A stretch of 64,000 bases of DNA from an uncultured Erysipelotrichaceae bacterium (GCA_945877405.1 CAMCSA010000002.1:1-64000), one strand, 5' to 3'. Numbered from the stretch's first letter, positions 39,572 to 50,185 are shown. The notes: generated from the sequence alone by a model not told the origin. Numbers and translations are program-made.

Positions 39572-39974
39572 ACTGATGTGGAAGTTTCAGCGGTTCATGG
39601 TCGGCAGAAACGGGATTGATCAGTTTGGAACGCATATTCTCTGGTTCTGTATTGGTCTGAATCTGATCAGTATGTTCTTCAAAGGGCCGGCATCTACCGT
39701 AATATTTGTTGTTGTGGATGCGTTGCTGATCTTCCAGCTGTATCGTACCTTTTCAAAAAATCTTGTGAAAAGAGGCATTGAAAACAGAAAATACTGTGAA
39801 TTTCTGACAAGATTCAAAAGAACATGGAAAGTGATGAAACTGAATCTGACAGATAAAACATATCACTACTTTCTCTGTCCTGACTGTGCCCAGATGGTAC
39901 GTGTACCAAAAGGCAGAGGGAAGGTCGATATCCATTGTCCAAACTGTGGATCCACATTTGAAAGAAAAGCGTAA
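39561..39974 (+). CDS. small membrane protein with C-terminal zinc ribbon
   Basis: Two hydrophobic segments then CPDCAQMVRVPKGRGKVDIHCPNCGSTFERKA; overlaps marR stop. Confidence 0.75.
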   Translation: MLRKLMWKFQRFMVGRNGIDQFGTHILWFCIGLNLISMFFKGPASTVIFVVVDALLIFQLYRTFSKNLVKRGIENRKYCEFLTRFKRTWKVMKLNLTDKTYHYFLCPDCAQMVRVPKGRGKVDIHCPNCGSTFERKA

Positions 39975-39975
39975 G

Positions 39976-40009
39976 AAAGAGTTTTCCAGCTGAAAGGGAA
40001 CTCTTTTTT
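39976..40009 (+). terminator. intrinsic terminator
   Basis: AAAGAGTTttcc ... gggAACTCTTT TTT. Confidence 0.7.
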
Positions 40010-40088
40010 GAATAATTGCTGACCAACCTCTTCCATCATTTTAGATTTGGGGCGGTAGATGTGTCTGTTTATTTTGCCTTGAAAAAAG

Positions 40089-40238
40089 GTAGAGAGTGCA
40101 ACTGAAATTCGCAAGGCCTATCCGGAATACGATGTTATCTTTGGCGTGTTCAGTAAAAGCGGCTTTACGCAGCGAATGCTTGATACTGCAAAAACAGATA
40201 CAGGACTGATTCTGATCTATGAGGATCATCTTGTGTAA
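40089..40238 (+). pseudogene. 3' remnant of an AAA/DUF234-type ATP-binding protein
   Basis: In-frame VESATEIRKAYPEYDVIFGVFSKSGFTQRMLDTAKTDTGLILIYEDHLV* with FSKSGFT motif; in-frame stop just upstream (40080) and no start. Confidence 0.5.
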
Positions 40239-40380
40239 TCCTTACATTTTGAAAGAATAAGAGGAAACAGAGGCTCTCGGTAATTCTCGTGTGTTTGAAA
40301 AGGATGAGAAGCTTCCGTTGGTATGTACTTATGGTTGAGAACGAGTAAAAAGTGCCTGTTGACGTGTAACAATCATTAAG

Positions 40381-40440
40381 AAAGCCATTCATTCTCTGTC
40401 TGAGCTTGCGAGGGAAACAGATAGAGAGTGAATGGCTTTT
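40381..40440. terminator. bidirectional terminator downstream of asnB
   Basis: AAAGCCATTCA ... TGAATGGCTTT long hairpin, T-rich on both strands. Confidence 0.7.
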
Positions 40441-40484
40441 ATACGAGTCAGTCAGTTTACTGGACGGAGATATGACTGACGGGA

Positions 40485-42065
40485 TCAGTAGGCGCTTGCA
40501 CCATAGTTGGACAGATATCTTGCGGATGGGTCTGTGACATGGCATCCTTCCCATGTCTGGTTTGGTAACCAGAAATCCACAATCAGATCGGAAAGACCTG
40601 TATAGTGGGATTCAAACAGATCTCTGTACAGCAGGGATTCCTTTGTATAAGGGGTATGTGCTGTATAAGAAGATACTTCCTTCTGATATTCTTCCTGTGT
40701 ATAGGACAGTTCTGCATATTCCTTCAGATCATCTGCCAGAGAATGGCCTACTGCATCTGAGAAGGCAGCCTTGTCTCTGAACAGGATGGAATCAGGTAGC
40801 AGATGGTCTTTTTGAAAAGCGTGTCTGAGCAGATATTTACCCATGTGATAATGGTTCATTTTCATATCCGGAGAAATGGACATGACATATCTTACAAAGG
40901 CAAGATCACCAAATGGTACTCTTCCTTCCATGGAGTTGGAAGAAATGCAGCGATCAGCACGCAGTACATCATACATGTAAAGTTCACGTACTCTTTTTTC
41001 TGCTTCCTTCTGGAAGCTTTCTGCATCTGGAGCAAAGTCGGTGTATTTATAACCAAACAGCTCGTCGGAAATCTCACCGGTAAACAGCACTTTGATATCT
41101 GTGTTTTCATGGATGTATTTACATAGCAGATACATGCCGATGGAAGCACGGATAGTTGTAATATCCCATGATTCCAGTGCTGTAATAACAGGATCCAGTG
41201 CAGCAAGTACATCTTCCTTTGTAATGATGACTTCGGTATGTTCAGAGCCGATATAATCGGCAACCTGCTTTGCATACTTCAGGTCAATCGCATCTTTTTC
41301 CATACCGATCGCAAAAGTACGGATCGGTTTATGACTCATCTTCTGGGCAATGGCACAGACAAGGGAGGAATCCAGACCACCGGAAAGCAGGTACCCAACA
41401 GGGGCATCAGCATCCATTCTTTTCCGGACGCCATCAATCAGAAGGTCGTGAATCTTTGTACATACTGTATCGATGTCTGCTTTGACGCAGTCCTGTGCTT
41501 CCCAGATCCTTGTATAAGGGATAAACTCTCCATCCTTATAATATGTTCCAGGAGGGAAAGGAAGAATATCCTTTGCGATTGGAAGAAGCGATTTGACTGT
41601 GGAACCAAAAGCAATCTTCCCGCTTTCCGTATAACCATAGAACAGTGGACGGATACCGATCGGATCTCTGGAAGCAATCCATGTCTTTTCCTTTGCGTCA
41701 TAGAAAACCATGGCGTATTCTGCATCCAGTTTTTCAAACATGCCTGTACCATACTTTTCATATAAAGGAAGAATGATTTCACAGTCAGATTCAGACATGA
41801 AATGATATTCCTTTGACAGCTCAGCCTTGACAGGTCTAAAATCATATAACTCACCGTTGCATACGGAAACAGAACCTTTCAGATGGAATGGCTGCATGCC
41901 TTCTTCGTGTAATCCCATGATGGCGAGTCGTGCAAAACCGACGGGACATCCATCCACAATTTCAATTCTGGATGAATCCGGACCACGATCGGCAAGAGTT
42001 GCCAGTCCTTCTTCAAATGCTCTCAGATCAGTCATCGGATCTGTTGATACGAGTAAACCACACAT
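40485..42065 (-). CDS. asnB: asparagine synthase B (glutamine-hydrolysing)
   Basis: N-terminal MCGLLVS Cys nucleophile, LADRGPDSSRIE, GYLLSGGLDSSLVCAIAQ PP-loop, LFTGEISDELFGYKY. Confidence 0.93.
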   Translation of the reverse strand: MCGLLVSTDPMTDLRAFEEGLATLADRGPDSSRIEIVDGCPVGFARLAIMGLHEEGMQPFHLKGSVSVCNGELYDFRPVKAELSKEYHFMSESDCEIILPLYEKYGTGMFEKLDAEYAMVFYDAKEKTWIASRDPIGIRPLFYGYTESGKIAFGSTVKSLLPIAKDILPFPPGTYYKDGEFIPYTRIWEAQDCVKADIDTVCTKIHDLLIDGVRKRMDADAPVGYLLSGGLDSSLVCAIAQKMSHKPIRTFAIGMEKDAIDLKYAKQVADYIGSEHTEVIITKEDVLAALDPVITALESWDITTIRASIGMYLLCKYIHENTDIKVLFTGEISDELFGYKYTDFAPDAESFQKEAEKRVRELYMYDVLRADRCISSNSMEGRVPFGDLAFVRYVMSISPDMKMNHYHMGKYLLRHAFQKDHLLPDSILFRDKAAFSDAVGHSLADDLKEYAELSYTQEEYQKEVSSYTAHTPYTKESLLYRDLFESHYTGLSDLIVDFWLPNQTWEGCHVTDPSARYLSNYGASAY

Positions 42066-42086
42066 AATCTTTTAACTCCTTAAAAT

Positions 42087-42361
42087 ATAAAACAGTCCTT
42101 TATCCCAAATACATGGGACGAAGGACTGTAATTCTCCGCGGTGCCACCCAACTTACCAGTTCATGACTGATCACTTTTCCGATATCCATTAATATCGTCC
42201 GGTCAGATAACGGTCCGTTTCCGTTGAAGCCTACTCCACGTGTGTTTCGACTTCAAAGCTCCCGGGTGTTCTTTCGCTGCAGTCTGATATGAAGTTTGCA
42301 CTGTCCTTCACTCACTGTGATCTTCGTTGCAGGTACTTTTCCCTGTCATCGCTTTTTGGAT
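42087..42361 (-). ncRNA. T-box leader (predicted tRNA-Asn responsive)
   Basis: Minus-strand GGGTGGCACCGCGG (42149-42136) T-box sequence; terminator ACAGTCCTT...AAGGACTGTTTTATATTTT; candidate specifier AAC followed by ACC (42270-42265); upstream of asnB. Confidence 0.92.
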
Positions 42362-42367
42362 GAGAAT

Positions 42368-42396
42368 GTTATAAAACCAGTTGCAGAAAATGTCAA
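42368..42396 (-). promoter_or_regulatory. asnB T-box promoter
   Basis: Minus strand TTGACA-17-TATAAC. Confidence 0.8.
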
Positions 42397-42542
42397 CATC
42401 TATTTTCTGTAAACATCATTGCATAATTTACATTTTACATATGATTTTCATAAATAACACATAAAAAGAGTGCATAAATATGCATAAAACACAGATTCGT
42501 ACATGCACGGTACTGTGGACAATAAAATTTTTCGGAAAAGTG

Positions 42543-42571
42543 TTGACACATGGTTTTTTCAAGGGTAATAT
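42543..42571 (+). promoter_or_regulatory. str operon promoter
   Basis: TTGACA-17-TAATAT upstream of rpsL. Confidence 0.8.
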
Positions 42572-42579
42572 TTTACGTG

Positions 42580-42677
42580 CTTAGAAAAAGTGGCTTTCAT
42601 GTGGTATGAAAGCCTGAATTTAGTCTAAGAGATGACACACACGGAACTGTGTGCATAAAAGTGAAAGGAGAATATAC
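42580..42677 (+). ncRNA. structured 5' leader of rpsL (possible r-protein leader)
   Basis: Two hairpins: GGCTTTCAT-GTGGT-ATGAAAGCC and CACACA-CGGAAC-TGTGTG. Confidence 0.4.
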
Positions 42678-43091
42678 ATGCCAACAATAAACCAGTTAGT
42701 ACGTAAAGGCCGTACTGATAAAGTTTACAAGTCAAAGTCCCCTGCATTAAACAGAGGATTCAACTCACTGAAGAAGCGTCCGACATCCTTAAGCTCCCCT
42801 CAGAAGAGAGGTGTCTGCACTCGTGTCGGTACAATGACTCCTAAGAAGCCTAACTCTGCATTAAGAAAGTATGCTCGTGTCCGTTTATCCAACGGTATGG
42901 AAGTTACGGCTTATATCCCAGGTGTAGGACACAACCTGCAGGAACACTCCGTTGTTATGATCAGAGGCGGACGTGTTAAGGACCTGCCAGGTGTTCGTTA
43001 CCACATCATCAGAGGTACACTCGACTGTGCTGGTGTTAACGAAAGAAAGCAGTCCCGTTCCCTGTATGGCGCTAAGAAGCCAAAGAAGTAA
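42678..43091 (+). CDS. rpsL: 30S ribosomal protein S12
   Basis: [38 protein letters not shown]; start at MPTINQ. Confidence 0.97.
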   Translation: MPTINQLVRKGRTDKVYKSKSPALNRGFNSLKKRPTSLSSPQKRGVCTRVGTMTPKKPNSALRKYARVRLSNGMEVTAYIPGVGHNLQEHSVVMIRGGRVKDLPGVRYHIIRGTLDCAGVNERKQSRSLYGAKKPKK

Positions 43092-43102
43092 GAGATAGAT
43101 AG

Positions 43103-43585
<483 letters not shown>

Positions 43586-43608
43586 TTTGTTGAAGAAAGG
43601 AGCAATGC

Positions 43609-45690
43609 ATGCCAAGAGAGTTCCCATTAAATAAGATTCGTAATATCGGAATCATGGCTCATATCGATGCTGGTAAAACAACAACAACTGAGCGTATTCT
43701 GTATTACACAGGTAAGATCTACAAGATCGGTGAGACTCACGATGGCGCTTCTCAGATGGACTGGATGGCGCAGGAACAGGAACGTGGTATTACAATCACT
43801 TCCGCTGCTACAACATGTCACTGGAAAGACTGCCAGATCAACATCATTGATACACCAGGCCACGTAGACTTCACAGCTGAAGTTGAAAGATCCCTGCGCG
43901 TACTTGATGGTGCCGTCACAGTTCTTGACTCCAAAGCAGGTGTAGAACCTCAGACAGAAACAGTCTGGAGACAGGCTTCTGAATACCGTGTACCACGTAT
44001 CGTCTTCTCCAACAAGATGGACGCTACAGGTGCTGACTTCTGGATGAGTGTCAACTCCATCGGTGATCGTCTTGGTGCCAAGGCAGCTGCAATTCAGATG
44101 CCTGTAGGTGCTGAAAGCACATTCCGTGGAATCATTGACCTTGTCGAAATGAAGCAGATCATGTACACAAACGACCTTGGTACAGATATCAAGGAAATCG
44201 AAATTGAAGATCAGTTCAAGGATGAAGCAGAAGAAAAGAGAATGGAACTTCTCGAAGCTATCGCTGACTACGATGATGAACTGATGATGAAGGTTCTGGA
44301 AGGTGAAGAACCAACAGTTGAAGAAATCAAGGCTGCAATCCGTAAGGGTGTCATGACTTCTGAATTCTTCCCTGTTATGTGTGGTTCCGCATATAAGAAC
44401 AAGGGTGTTCAGCTGCTGCTGGATGCAGTTGTTGACTATCTGCCGGCTCCAACAGATATTGAAGCTATCGCAGGTACACTGCCAAACGGTGAAGCTTCTT
44501 CCCGTCATCCTTCCGATGATGAACCATTCTCCGCTCTTGCATTCAAGATCGCTACAGACCCATTCGTCGGCCGTCTGACTTACTTCAGAGTCTATTCCGG
44601 TCACGCAACATCCGGTTCTTACGTTCTCAATGCAACAAAGGGCAAGAGAGAAAGACTTGGACGTCTTGTCAGAATGCATGCTAACCACCGTGCAGATATC
44701 GATGAAGTATACACAGGTGATATCGCCGGTGCAGTAGGTCTGAAGGTAACAACAACATCCGATACACTGTGTGATGAAAACAATCCGATCGAACTGATGC
44801 AGATGGTATTCCCAGAACCTGTTATCGAAATGTCTGTTGAACCAAAGACAAAGGCTGACTCCCAGAAGATGGACGTTGCTTTACAGAAGCTTGCTGAAGA
44901 AGACCCTACATTCAAGACTTATACAGATCAGGAAACAGGCCAGACAATCATCGCAGGTGTCGGTGAATTGCAGCTGGATATCATCCTCGACCGTATGAAG
45001 AGAGAATTCAAGGTTGAAGCTACAGCAGGTGCTCCACAGGTAGCTTACCGTGAAACAATCAGCGCTGAAGCTGAAGTACAGGGTAAGTTCGTCAGACAGT
45101 CCGGTGGTCATGGTCAGTACGGTGACGTATGGATCAGATTCAAGCCAAACCCAGGTAAGGGATTTGAATTCGAAGACCAGACAGTCGGTGGATCCATTCC
45201 TAAGGAATTCATCAAGCCAACTCAGCAGGGTCTGGAAGAAGCTCTTCCAAATGGTCTTGTTGCAGGTTATCCGGTAGTAGACATCCGTGCAGAACTGTTC
45301 GACGGTTCCTATCATGATGTCGACTCTTCCGAACAGGCTTATAAGATCGCTGCTTCTCTGGCACTGAAGGAAGCTGCCAAGAAGTGTGCACCAAAGATTC
45401 TCGAACCAATCATGGCTGTAGATATTACAGCTCCATCCGAATACCTTGGCGCTGTCATGGGTGACGTTACAAAGAGACGTGGTCAGATCCGTGAACAGGA
45501 AGAAACAGGTAACGCAATCAAGGTTAAGGCTTACGTACCATTAGCAGAAATGTTCGGTTACGTAACTGACCTGCGTGGCTTTACTCAGGGACGTGGTATC
45601 TTCGTTATGCAGATGGATCACTACGAAGAAGTTCCAAAGAGCATCGCTAAGGAAATTATCGAGAAAAACGCTGCTCGTTCAGCAAACTAA
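43609..45690 (+). CDS. fusA: elongation factor G
   Basis: [25 protein letters not shown] and full-length EF-G motifs. Confidence 0.97.
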   Translation: MPREFPLNKIRNIGIMAHIDAGKTTTTERILYYTGKIYKIGETHDGASQMDWMAQEQERGITITSAATTCHWKDCQINIIDTPGHVDFTAEVERSLRVLDGAVTVLDSKAGVEPQTETVWRQASEYRVPRIVFSNKMDATGADFWMSVNSIGDRLGAKAAAIQMPVGAESTFRGIIDLVEMKQIMYTNDLGTDIKEIEIEDQFKDEAEEKRMELLEAIADYDDELMMKVLEGEEPTVEEIKAAIRKGVMTSEFFPVMCGSAYKNKGVQLLLDAVVDYLPAPTDIEAIAGTLPNGEASSRHPSDDEPFSALAFKIATDPFVGRLTYFRVYSGHATSGSYVLNATKGKRERLGRLVRMHANHRADIDEVYTGDIAGAVGLKVTTTSDTLCDENNPIELMQMVFPEPVIEMSVEPKTKADSQKMDVALQKLAEEDPTFKTYTDQETGQTIIAGVGELQLDIILDRMKREFKVEATAGAPQVAYRETISAEAEVQGKFVRQSGGHGQYGDVWIRFKPNPGKGFEFEDQTVGGSIPKEFIKPTQQGLEEALPNGLVAGYPVVDIRAELFDGSYHDVDSSEQAYKIAASLALKEAAKKCAPKILEPIMAVDITAPSEYLGAVMGDVTKRRGQIREQEETGNAIKVKAYVPLAEMFGYVTDLRGFTQGRGIFVMQMDHYEEVPKSIAKEIIEKNAARSAN

Positions 45691-45773
45691 AAGTTGATAT
45701 TTAGTATGCCTTCAAGTAAAATGGAGGCATACTGAATAAAAAAAGGTTATTCAAAAAAGGAGAAAAAACTAAC

Positions 45774-46967
45774 ATGGCAAAGGAACATTTTGACCGAAGC
45801 TTAGAGCATGTTAACATTGGTACTATCGGACACGTAGACCATGGTAAGACAACTCTGACAGCTGCAATTACAAAGTATCTTTCTGAAAACCCAGATGCTG
45901 GTAAGGCTAAGTTTGAAGCTTACGACCAGATCGACGGTGCTCCGGAAGAAAAGGAACGTGGTATTACAATCAACACAGCTCACGTTGAATACCAGACAAA
46001 GAACAGACACTACGCTCACGTAGACTGCCCAGGCCACGCTGACTATGTCAAGAACATGATCACTGGTGCTGCTCAGATGGATGGTGCAATTCTCGTAGTA
46101 GCTGCTACAGACGGACCAATGCCACAGACACGTGAACACATTCTGCTTGCTCGTCAGGTAGGTGTTCCAAGCATCGTTGTATTCCTGAACAAGTGCGACA
46201 TGGTAGACGATGAAGAACTGATCGACCTTGTTGAAATGGAAGTTCGTGAACTTCTTTCCGAATATGGTTTCGATGGCGACAACTGCCCAGTTATTCGTGG
46301 TTCTGCTTTCCAGGCTCTCCAGGGCGATCCAAAGTGGACTCCAGCTATCGGCGAACTGATGGATGCTGTTGACAGCTACATCCCAAGCCCAGTTCATGAC
46401 AACGAAAAGCCATTCCTGATGGCTGTTGAAGACGTCTTCACAATCACAGGTCGTGGTACTGTTGCTACAGGACGTGTTGAACGTGGTATGCTGAAGCTGA
46501 ACGACGATGTTGAAATCGTTGGTATCAGACCTACATCCAAGACTGTTGTTACAGGTATTGAAATGTTCAGAAAGACTCTGGACTTCGCTCAGGCTGGTGA
46601 CAACATCGGTGCTCTGCTCCGTGGTGTTAACCGTGAACAGATCGAACGTGGACAGGTTCTTGCTAAGCCAGGATCCGTTACACCTCACACAAAGTTCAAG
46701 GCTCAGGTTTACGTTCTGACTAAGGAAGAAGGTGGACGTCATACACCATTCGTTTCCAACTACCGTCCACAGTTCTACTTCAGAACAACAGACGTTACTG
46801 GTGTAATCACACTGCCTGAAGGAACAGAACTCTGCATGCCTGGTGATAACGTCGTTATGACTGTTGAACTTCTTGCTCCTATCGCTATCGAAAACGGAAC
46901 AAAGTTCTCCATTCGTGAAGGCGGCCGTACAGTAGGTTCCGGTTCTATCACAGAAATCGAAGCTTAA
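45774..46967 (+). CDS. tuf: elongation factor Tu
   Basis: [48 protein letters not shown]. Confidence 0.97.
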   Translation: MAKEHFDRSLEHVNIGTIGHVDHGKTTLTAAITKYLSENPDAGKAKFEAYDQIDGAPEEKERGITINTAHVEYQTKNRHYAHVDCPGHADYVKNMITGAAQMDGAILVVAATDGPMPQTREHILLARQVGVPSIVVFLNKCDMVDDEELIDLVEMEVRELLSEYGFDGDNCPVIRGSAFQALQGDPKWTPAIGELMDAVDSYIPSPVHDNEKPFLMAVEDVFTITGRGTVATGRVERGMLKLNDDVEIVGIRPTSKTVVTGIEMFRKTLDFAQAGDNIGALLRGVNREQIERGQVLAKPGSVTPHTKFKAQVYVLTKEEGGRHTPFVSNYRPQFYFRTTDVTGVITLPEGTELCMPGDNVVMTVELLAPIAIENGTKFSIREGGRTVGSGSITEIEA

Positions 46968-46987
46968 TCAGCTCATTGTTACAACGT

Positions 46988-47015
46988 AAGAGATATCCTT
47001 GTGGTATCTCTTTTT
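46988..47015 (+). terminator. terminator after tuf
   Basis: AAGAGATA-TCCTTGTGG-TATCTCTT TTT. Confidence 0.75.
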
Positions 47016-47065
47016 CTTTTGCGGGGAACTGGCAGAAAGATGGTATGATTGTTCAGGGAGTACAT

Positions 47066-47878
47066 ATGAGTGAACATTCTTATACATATCAGGACGTGAT
47101 CAGATTCTGGCGTCAGCAGAACATAAAAACAGCAGAAGACTATCAAAGAATTCTTTCCTCCTTCAAAGTTCTCTTTTCCTATCATTCAGGTACCATTGAA
47201 AATGACCGGATCACATACGGGGATACAAGAGAAATATTCGAGAATGGAATGGTTACATCCTATACAGGTGATCTGTTAACACTCTTTGAAATTCAGAATA
47301 TGAAAGACTGTTATGAGTATGTTATTGAACAGGCAGCTAAACACAGTCCATTAACAGAAAAAATGATCTGCAGGATTCATAAACTTCTGACCAAAGGAAC
47401 TTATGATGAAAGAAGATACGTCGTGAATGGTGAGCGTCCTGGAGAATATAAGAAACACGACTATGTAACAGGGAAATATGAAACAGGATCTTTGACTGAA
47501 GATGTTGCAGAGGAAATGTATGAGCTTGTGCAGGAAATCAACTCTGTCAGTTTAGAAGATCCTGAATATATCATGACAATGGCGGCATATGCACACAATG
47601 TCATTGAACATATCCATCCTTTTGCGGATGGTAATGGCCGAGTGGGAAGAATGGCAGCGGATTATCTGCTGTTGATACATGATCTTCCCCCGCTCATCAT
47701 TTTTGATGAAGATCAAAAGCTTTACTATGAGGCTCTTGAGGCGTTTGATCTTTACGATGATCTGCATCCGACGATCGAACTGTTCAGATATGAGATGGAG
47801 AAGACATGGAGAAATCACATCATTAAGGAAAAGGATGAAAAAAAGAAAAGAAAATACGGGCTTGCCGATTATCTTTGA
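47066..47878 (+). CDS. Fic family protein
   Basis: HPFADGNGRVGRMAADYLL active site; N-terminal SGTIEN resembles the inhibitory (S/T)xxxE(G/N) motif. Confidence 0.9.
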   Translation: MSEHSYTYQDVIRFWRQQNIKTAEDYQRILSSFKVLFSYHSGTIENDRITYGDTREIFENGMVTSYTGDLLTLFEIQNMKDCYEYVIEQAAKHSPLTEKMICRIHKLLTKGTYDERRYVVNGERPGEYKKHDYVTGKYETGSLTEDVAEEMYELVQEINSVSLEDPEYIMTMAAYAHNVIEHIHPFADGNGRVGRMAADYLLLIHDLPPLIIFDEDQKLYYEALEAFDLYDDLHPTIELFRYEMEKTWRNHIIKEKDEKKKRKYGLADYL

Positions 47879-47905
47879 ACATGACCTGTGGAGGAGTGAT
47901 ACGCG

Positions 47906-48418
47906 ATGAAAAATCTGTATCTGATTGGTGGAACAATGGGAATCGGGAAGACTGCTGTATGCCAGAGTCTGAAAAAGAAACTGGATCATTCAGTATTTCT
48001 TGATGGTGACTGGTGTTGGGACAGTGATCCGTTTGTTGTAAACAGTGAAACAAAGAAAATGGTAATGAACCATATCTGTTATCTGCTGAATTCTTTCCTT
48101 TCGTGTTCTGTATATGAAAACATCATTTTCTGTTGGGTAATGCATGAGCAGGCAATCATTGATGAAATTGTAAGCAGAATCGATCTTGAAAATACTCATC
48201 TTCATTGTATATCACTGATTGCCGATGAAAATACAGTAGTGAGCCATTTGAGGAATGATATTGAACGTGGTATACGGGAAGAAGCTGTGATAGAAAGAAG
48301 TCTGAACAGGCTCAGATGTTATGATACACTTTCAACAGTTAAGATTGATGTGACAAATCTGAGTTTAGAACAGATTGTGGAGAAAATCATCTGTCGGAAT
48401 GAGGAGGGAAACATATGA
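47906..48418 (+). CDS. P-loop nucleotide kinase-like protein
   Basis: NLYLIGGTMGIGKTAVCQSLKKKL Walker A, FLDGDWCWD. Confidence 0.7.
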   Translation: MKNLYLIGGTMGIGKTAVCQSLKKKLDHSVFLDGDWCWDSDPFVVNSETKKMVMNHICYLLNSFLSCSVYENIIFCWVMHEQAIIDEIVSRIDLENTHLHCISLIADENTVVSHLRNDIERGIREEAVIERSLNRLRCYDTLSTVKIDVTNLSLEQIVEKIICRNEEGNI

Positions 48419-49083
48419 TCAGAGGAATCATATTTGATTATGATGGTACTTTATCCAACCGGTTTGAATCAGCATACCGGATGTACCGGTGGATGATTGA
48501 GGAAATATCAGGGATGGATCCTTCCTCCATTGATTTTGAAGAAATTGTACAGGAATGTCTGTATTGGGATCAGTATGGTCATGCTGGGAAAGGTTATGTG
48601 TTCAACAGATTAAAGGAAACACATTTTTCTGATCTGGATGTGGAAAAGTGCAGCCGTATGTGGGCAGAAGAATTCCACCGTTTTCAGTTGCCGATGGAAG
48701 GCAGTTATGAGGTATTGAAGAAGCTGAAGGAAAGATACAGGCTAGGTATATTATCCAATGGTGATTCTGTATTCCAAAGATCAAAAATCTGTGAACTTGG
48801 ATTTGATGCATACGTAGATGAACTGATTGTCTGTGGGGACTATGGAATTCAGAAACCCGATCCAAGGATCTTTGAGATTGCAGCACAAAGACTGGGGCTG
48901 GCTGCAGAGGAGATTGCTTTTGTCGGGGATACATTCTACAAGGATATTTCCGGAGCGATCAAAGCGGGAATGATGCCGGTGTGGATGTGTGTGGAAAGAA
49001 AGGAAATGACATATTATCCAGGAATACAGGTTGTCCATAATTACGATGAGATTGAACAGCTGTTTTTAAGAGGTACGAAATGA
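48415..49083 (+). CDS. HAD family hydrolase
   Basis: GIIFDYDGTLSNR, LGILSNGD, GIQKPDPRIFEIAAQRLG, FVGDTFYKDISGA. Confidence 0.9.
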   Translation: MIRGIIFDYDGTLSNRFESAYRMYRWMIEEISGMDPSSIDFEEIVQECLYWDQYGHAGKGYVFNRLKETHFSDLDVEKCSRMWAEEFHRFQLPMEGSYEVLKKLKERYRLGILSNGDSVFQRSKICELGFDAYVDELIVCGDYGIQKPDPRIFEIAAQRLGLAAEEIAFVGDTFYKDISGAIKAGMMPVWMCVERKEMTYYPGIQVVHNYDEIEQLFLRGTK

Positions 49084-49508
49084 AAAGAGTCATTATTACA
49101 CTTCTTTGTTTTCTTCTGTTTACAGGCTGCAGTACTGGTACACCATCATCGACAGCTGTTATTGATGAAAATGGAATCTATGATCAGAAGGATGACGTGG
49201 CATTATATCTGATCACTTATGAACATCTACCATCCAACTACATGACAAAGGATGAGGCAAGAAAGCTGGGATGGGAAGGTGGCGCATTATCACAGGTAAT
49301 AGAAAATAAGTGCATCGGTGGTGATGTGTTTGGGAATTACGAAGGCATTCTTCCTGAAGAAGCTGTCTACTATGAATGTGATATTGATACACTTGGTAAA
49401 ACTTCCAGAGGTGCTGAGCGGATTGTCTGGTCAGATGACTTTGATGTGTATTATACGGAAGATCATTATGAAACATTTGAGCTCCTGTATGAAGGAGGAG
49501 CACAATGA
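49080..49508 (+). CDS. barnase-family ribonuclease with lipoprotein signal peptide
   Basis: Lipobox LFTGC; LPSNYMTKDEARKLGWEGG, CIGGDVFGNYEGILP, YECDIDTLGKTSRGAERIVWSDDFDVYYTEDHYETF match barnase; catalytic E, R and H positions retained. Confidence 0.88.
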   Translation: MKRVIITLLCFLLFTGCSTGTPSSTAVIDENGIYDQKDDVALYLITYEHLPSNYMTKDEARKLGWEGGALSQVIENKCIGGDVFGNYEGILPEEAVYYECDIDTLGKTSRGAERIVWSDDFDVYYTEDHYETFELLYEGGAQ

Positions 49509-49774
49509 AAACAGTGTTTCTGGATGCCTCCCGCATCATGGACAGAAATGCCATGTATATGTATATGAATGAGATCTTTCATCTTCCTGAATACATGGGA
49601 AAAAGCCTGGATGCGCTGCATGATGCGCTGTGTGAAGTACAGCAGGATACGGAAATCATCTGTACACATGAATGTCTGGAACAGATCAATTCTTCTGGAT
49701 ATGCATTTAAGGTATTGCTTGTACTTGGCAGATGTGCGGATGAAAACCCGCATCTGCAGATACGATTTCGGTAA
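49505..49774 (+). CDS. barstar-family ribonuclease inhibitor
   Basis: FHLPEYMGKSLDALHDALCE matches barstar LPEYYGENLDALWDCL; immediately downstream of the barnase gene. Confidence 0.85.
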   Translation: MKTVFLDASRIMDRNAMYMYMNEIFHLPEYMGKSLDALHDALCEVQQDTEIICTHECLEQINSSGYAFKVLLVLGRCADENPHLQIRFR

Positions 49775-49921
49775 ATCGTATGAATGATTCTTTGTTCCTT
49801 CAGGAATTCAGTCCTTCACTGATAACAGCGCAGGCATCTGACAGTTTTCGGCAGACTGATCATTTGTGCATATTCCGAGAAAGATGGAATACACAGTGAA
49901 AAACAAAAATCGCTGAAAACA

Positions 49922-49950
49922 TTGACATGTCCAGTTTTGGCATGTACTAT
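49922..49950 (+). promoter_or_regulatory. promoter of lysine riboswitch/ABC transporter
   Basis: TTGACA-17-TACTAT. Confidence 0.85.
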
Positions 49951-49964
49951 AGGAAATGCAAAAA

Positions 49965-50169
49965 TCTATGGATAGAGGTAGCGGTGTAGATGAGTAGTGA
50001 AGGGAGCCGGCAGGCAATGAACTTCATCAAAGGCAGTCACCGCCGAACGGAACACTCAGGCATGTCTGTTTCGTGGGGATATGGGAAATACCTATATCAC
50101 TCCTTCGCAAGAAGAGGCGCTATTATGTATCGATCTGTAAATCGTATGTGATAGCACATACGATTTTTT
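49965..50169 (+). ncRNA. lysine riboswitch (L-box)
   Basis: GGATAGAGGTAGCG ... GAGTAGTGAAGGGAGC ... AAGGCAGTCACCGCCGAACGG ... GTGGGGATA ... AAGAGGCGCTAT, matching L-box core; followed by terminator hairpin. Confidence 0.85.
50141..50169 (+). terminator. riboswitch expression-platform terminator
   Basis: ATCGTATGTG-ATAG-CACATACGAT TTTTT. Confidence 0.85.
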
Positions 50170-50185
50170 GCAGAAAGAAGAGGGT

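Noticed and set aside
43627-44688. 353-aa minus-strand ORF opposite fusA
   Set aside because: Antisense shadow of a highly codon-biased gene; no RBS context and low-complexity Cys/Ser-rich translation.
45801-46742. 313-aa minus-strand ORF opposite tuf
   Set aside because: Antisense artefact of tuf codon bias; no recognisable domain.
49759-49781. Hairpin ATACGATTT-CGGT-AAATCGTAT at the barstar stop, sharing GTAAATCGTATG with the riboswitch terminator
   Set aside because: No U-tract follows, and a 12-nt match is within chance for this window; not called a terminator or repeat.
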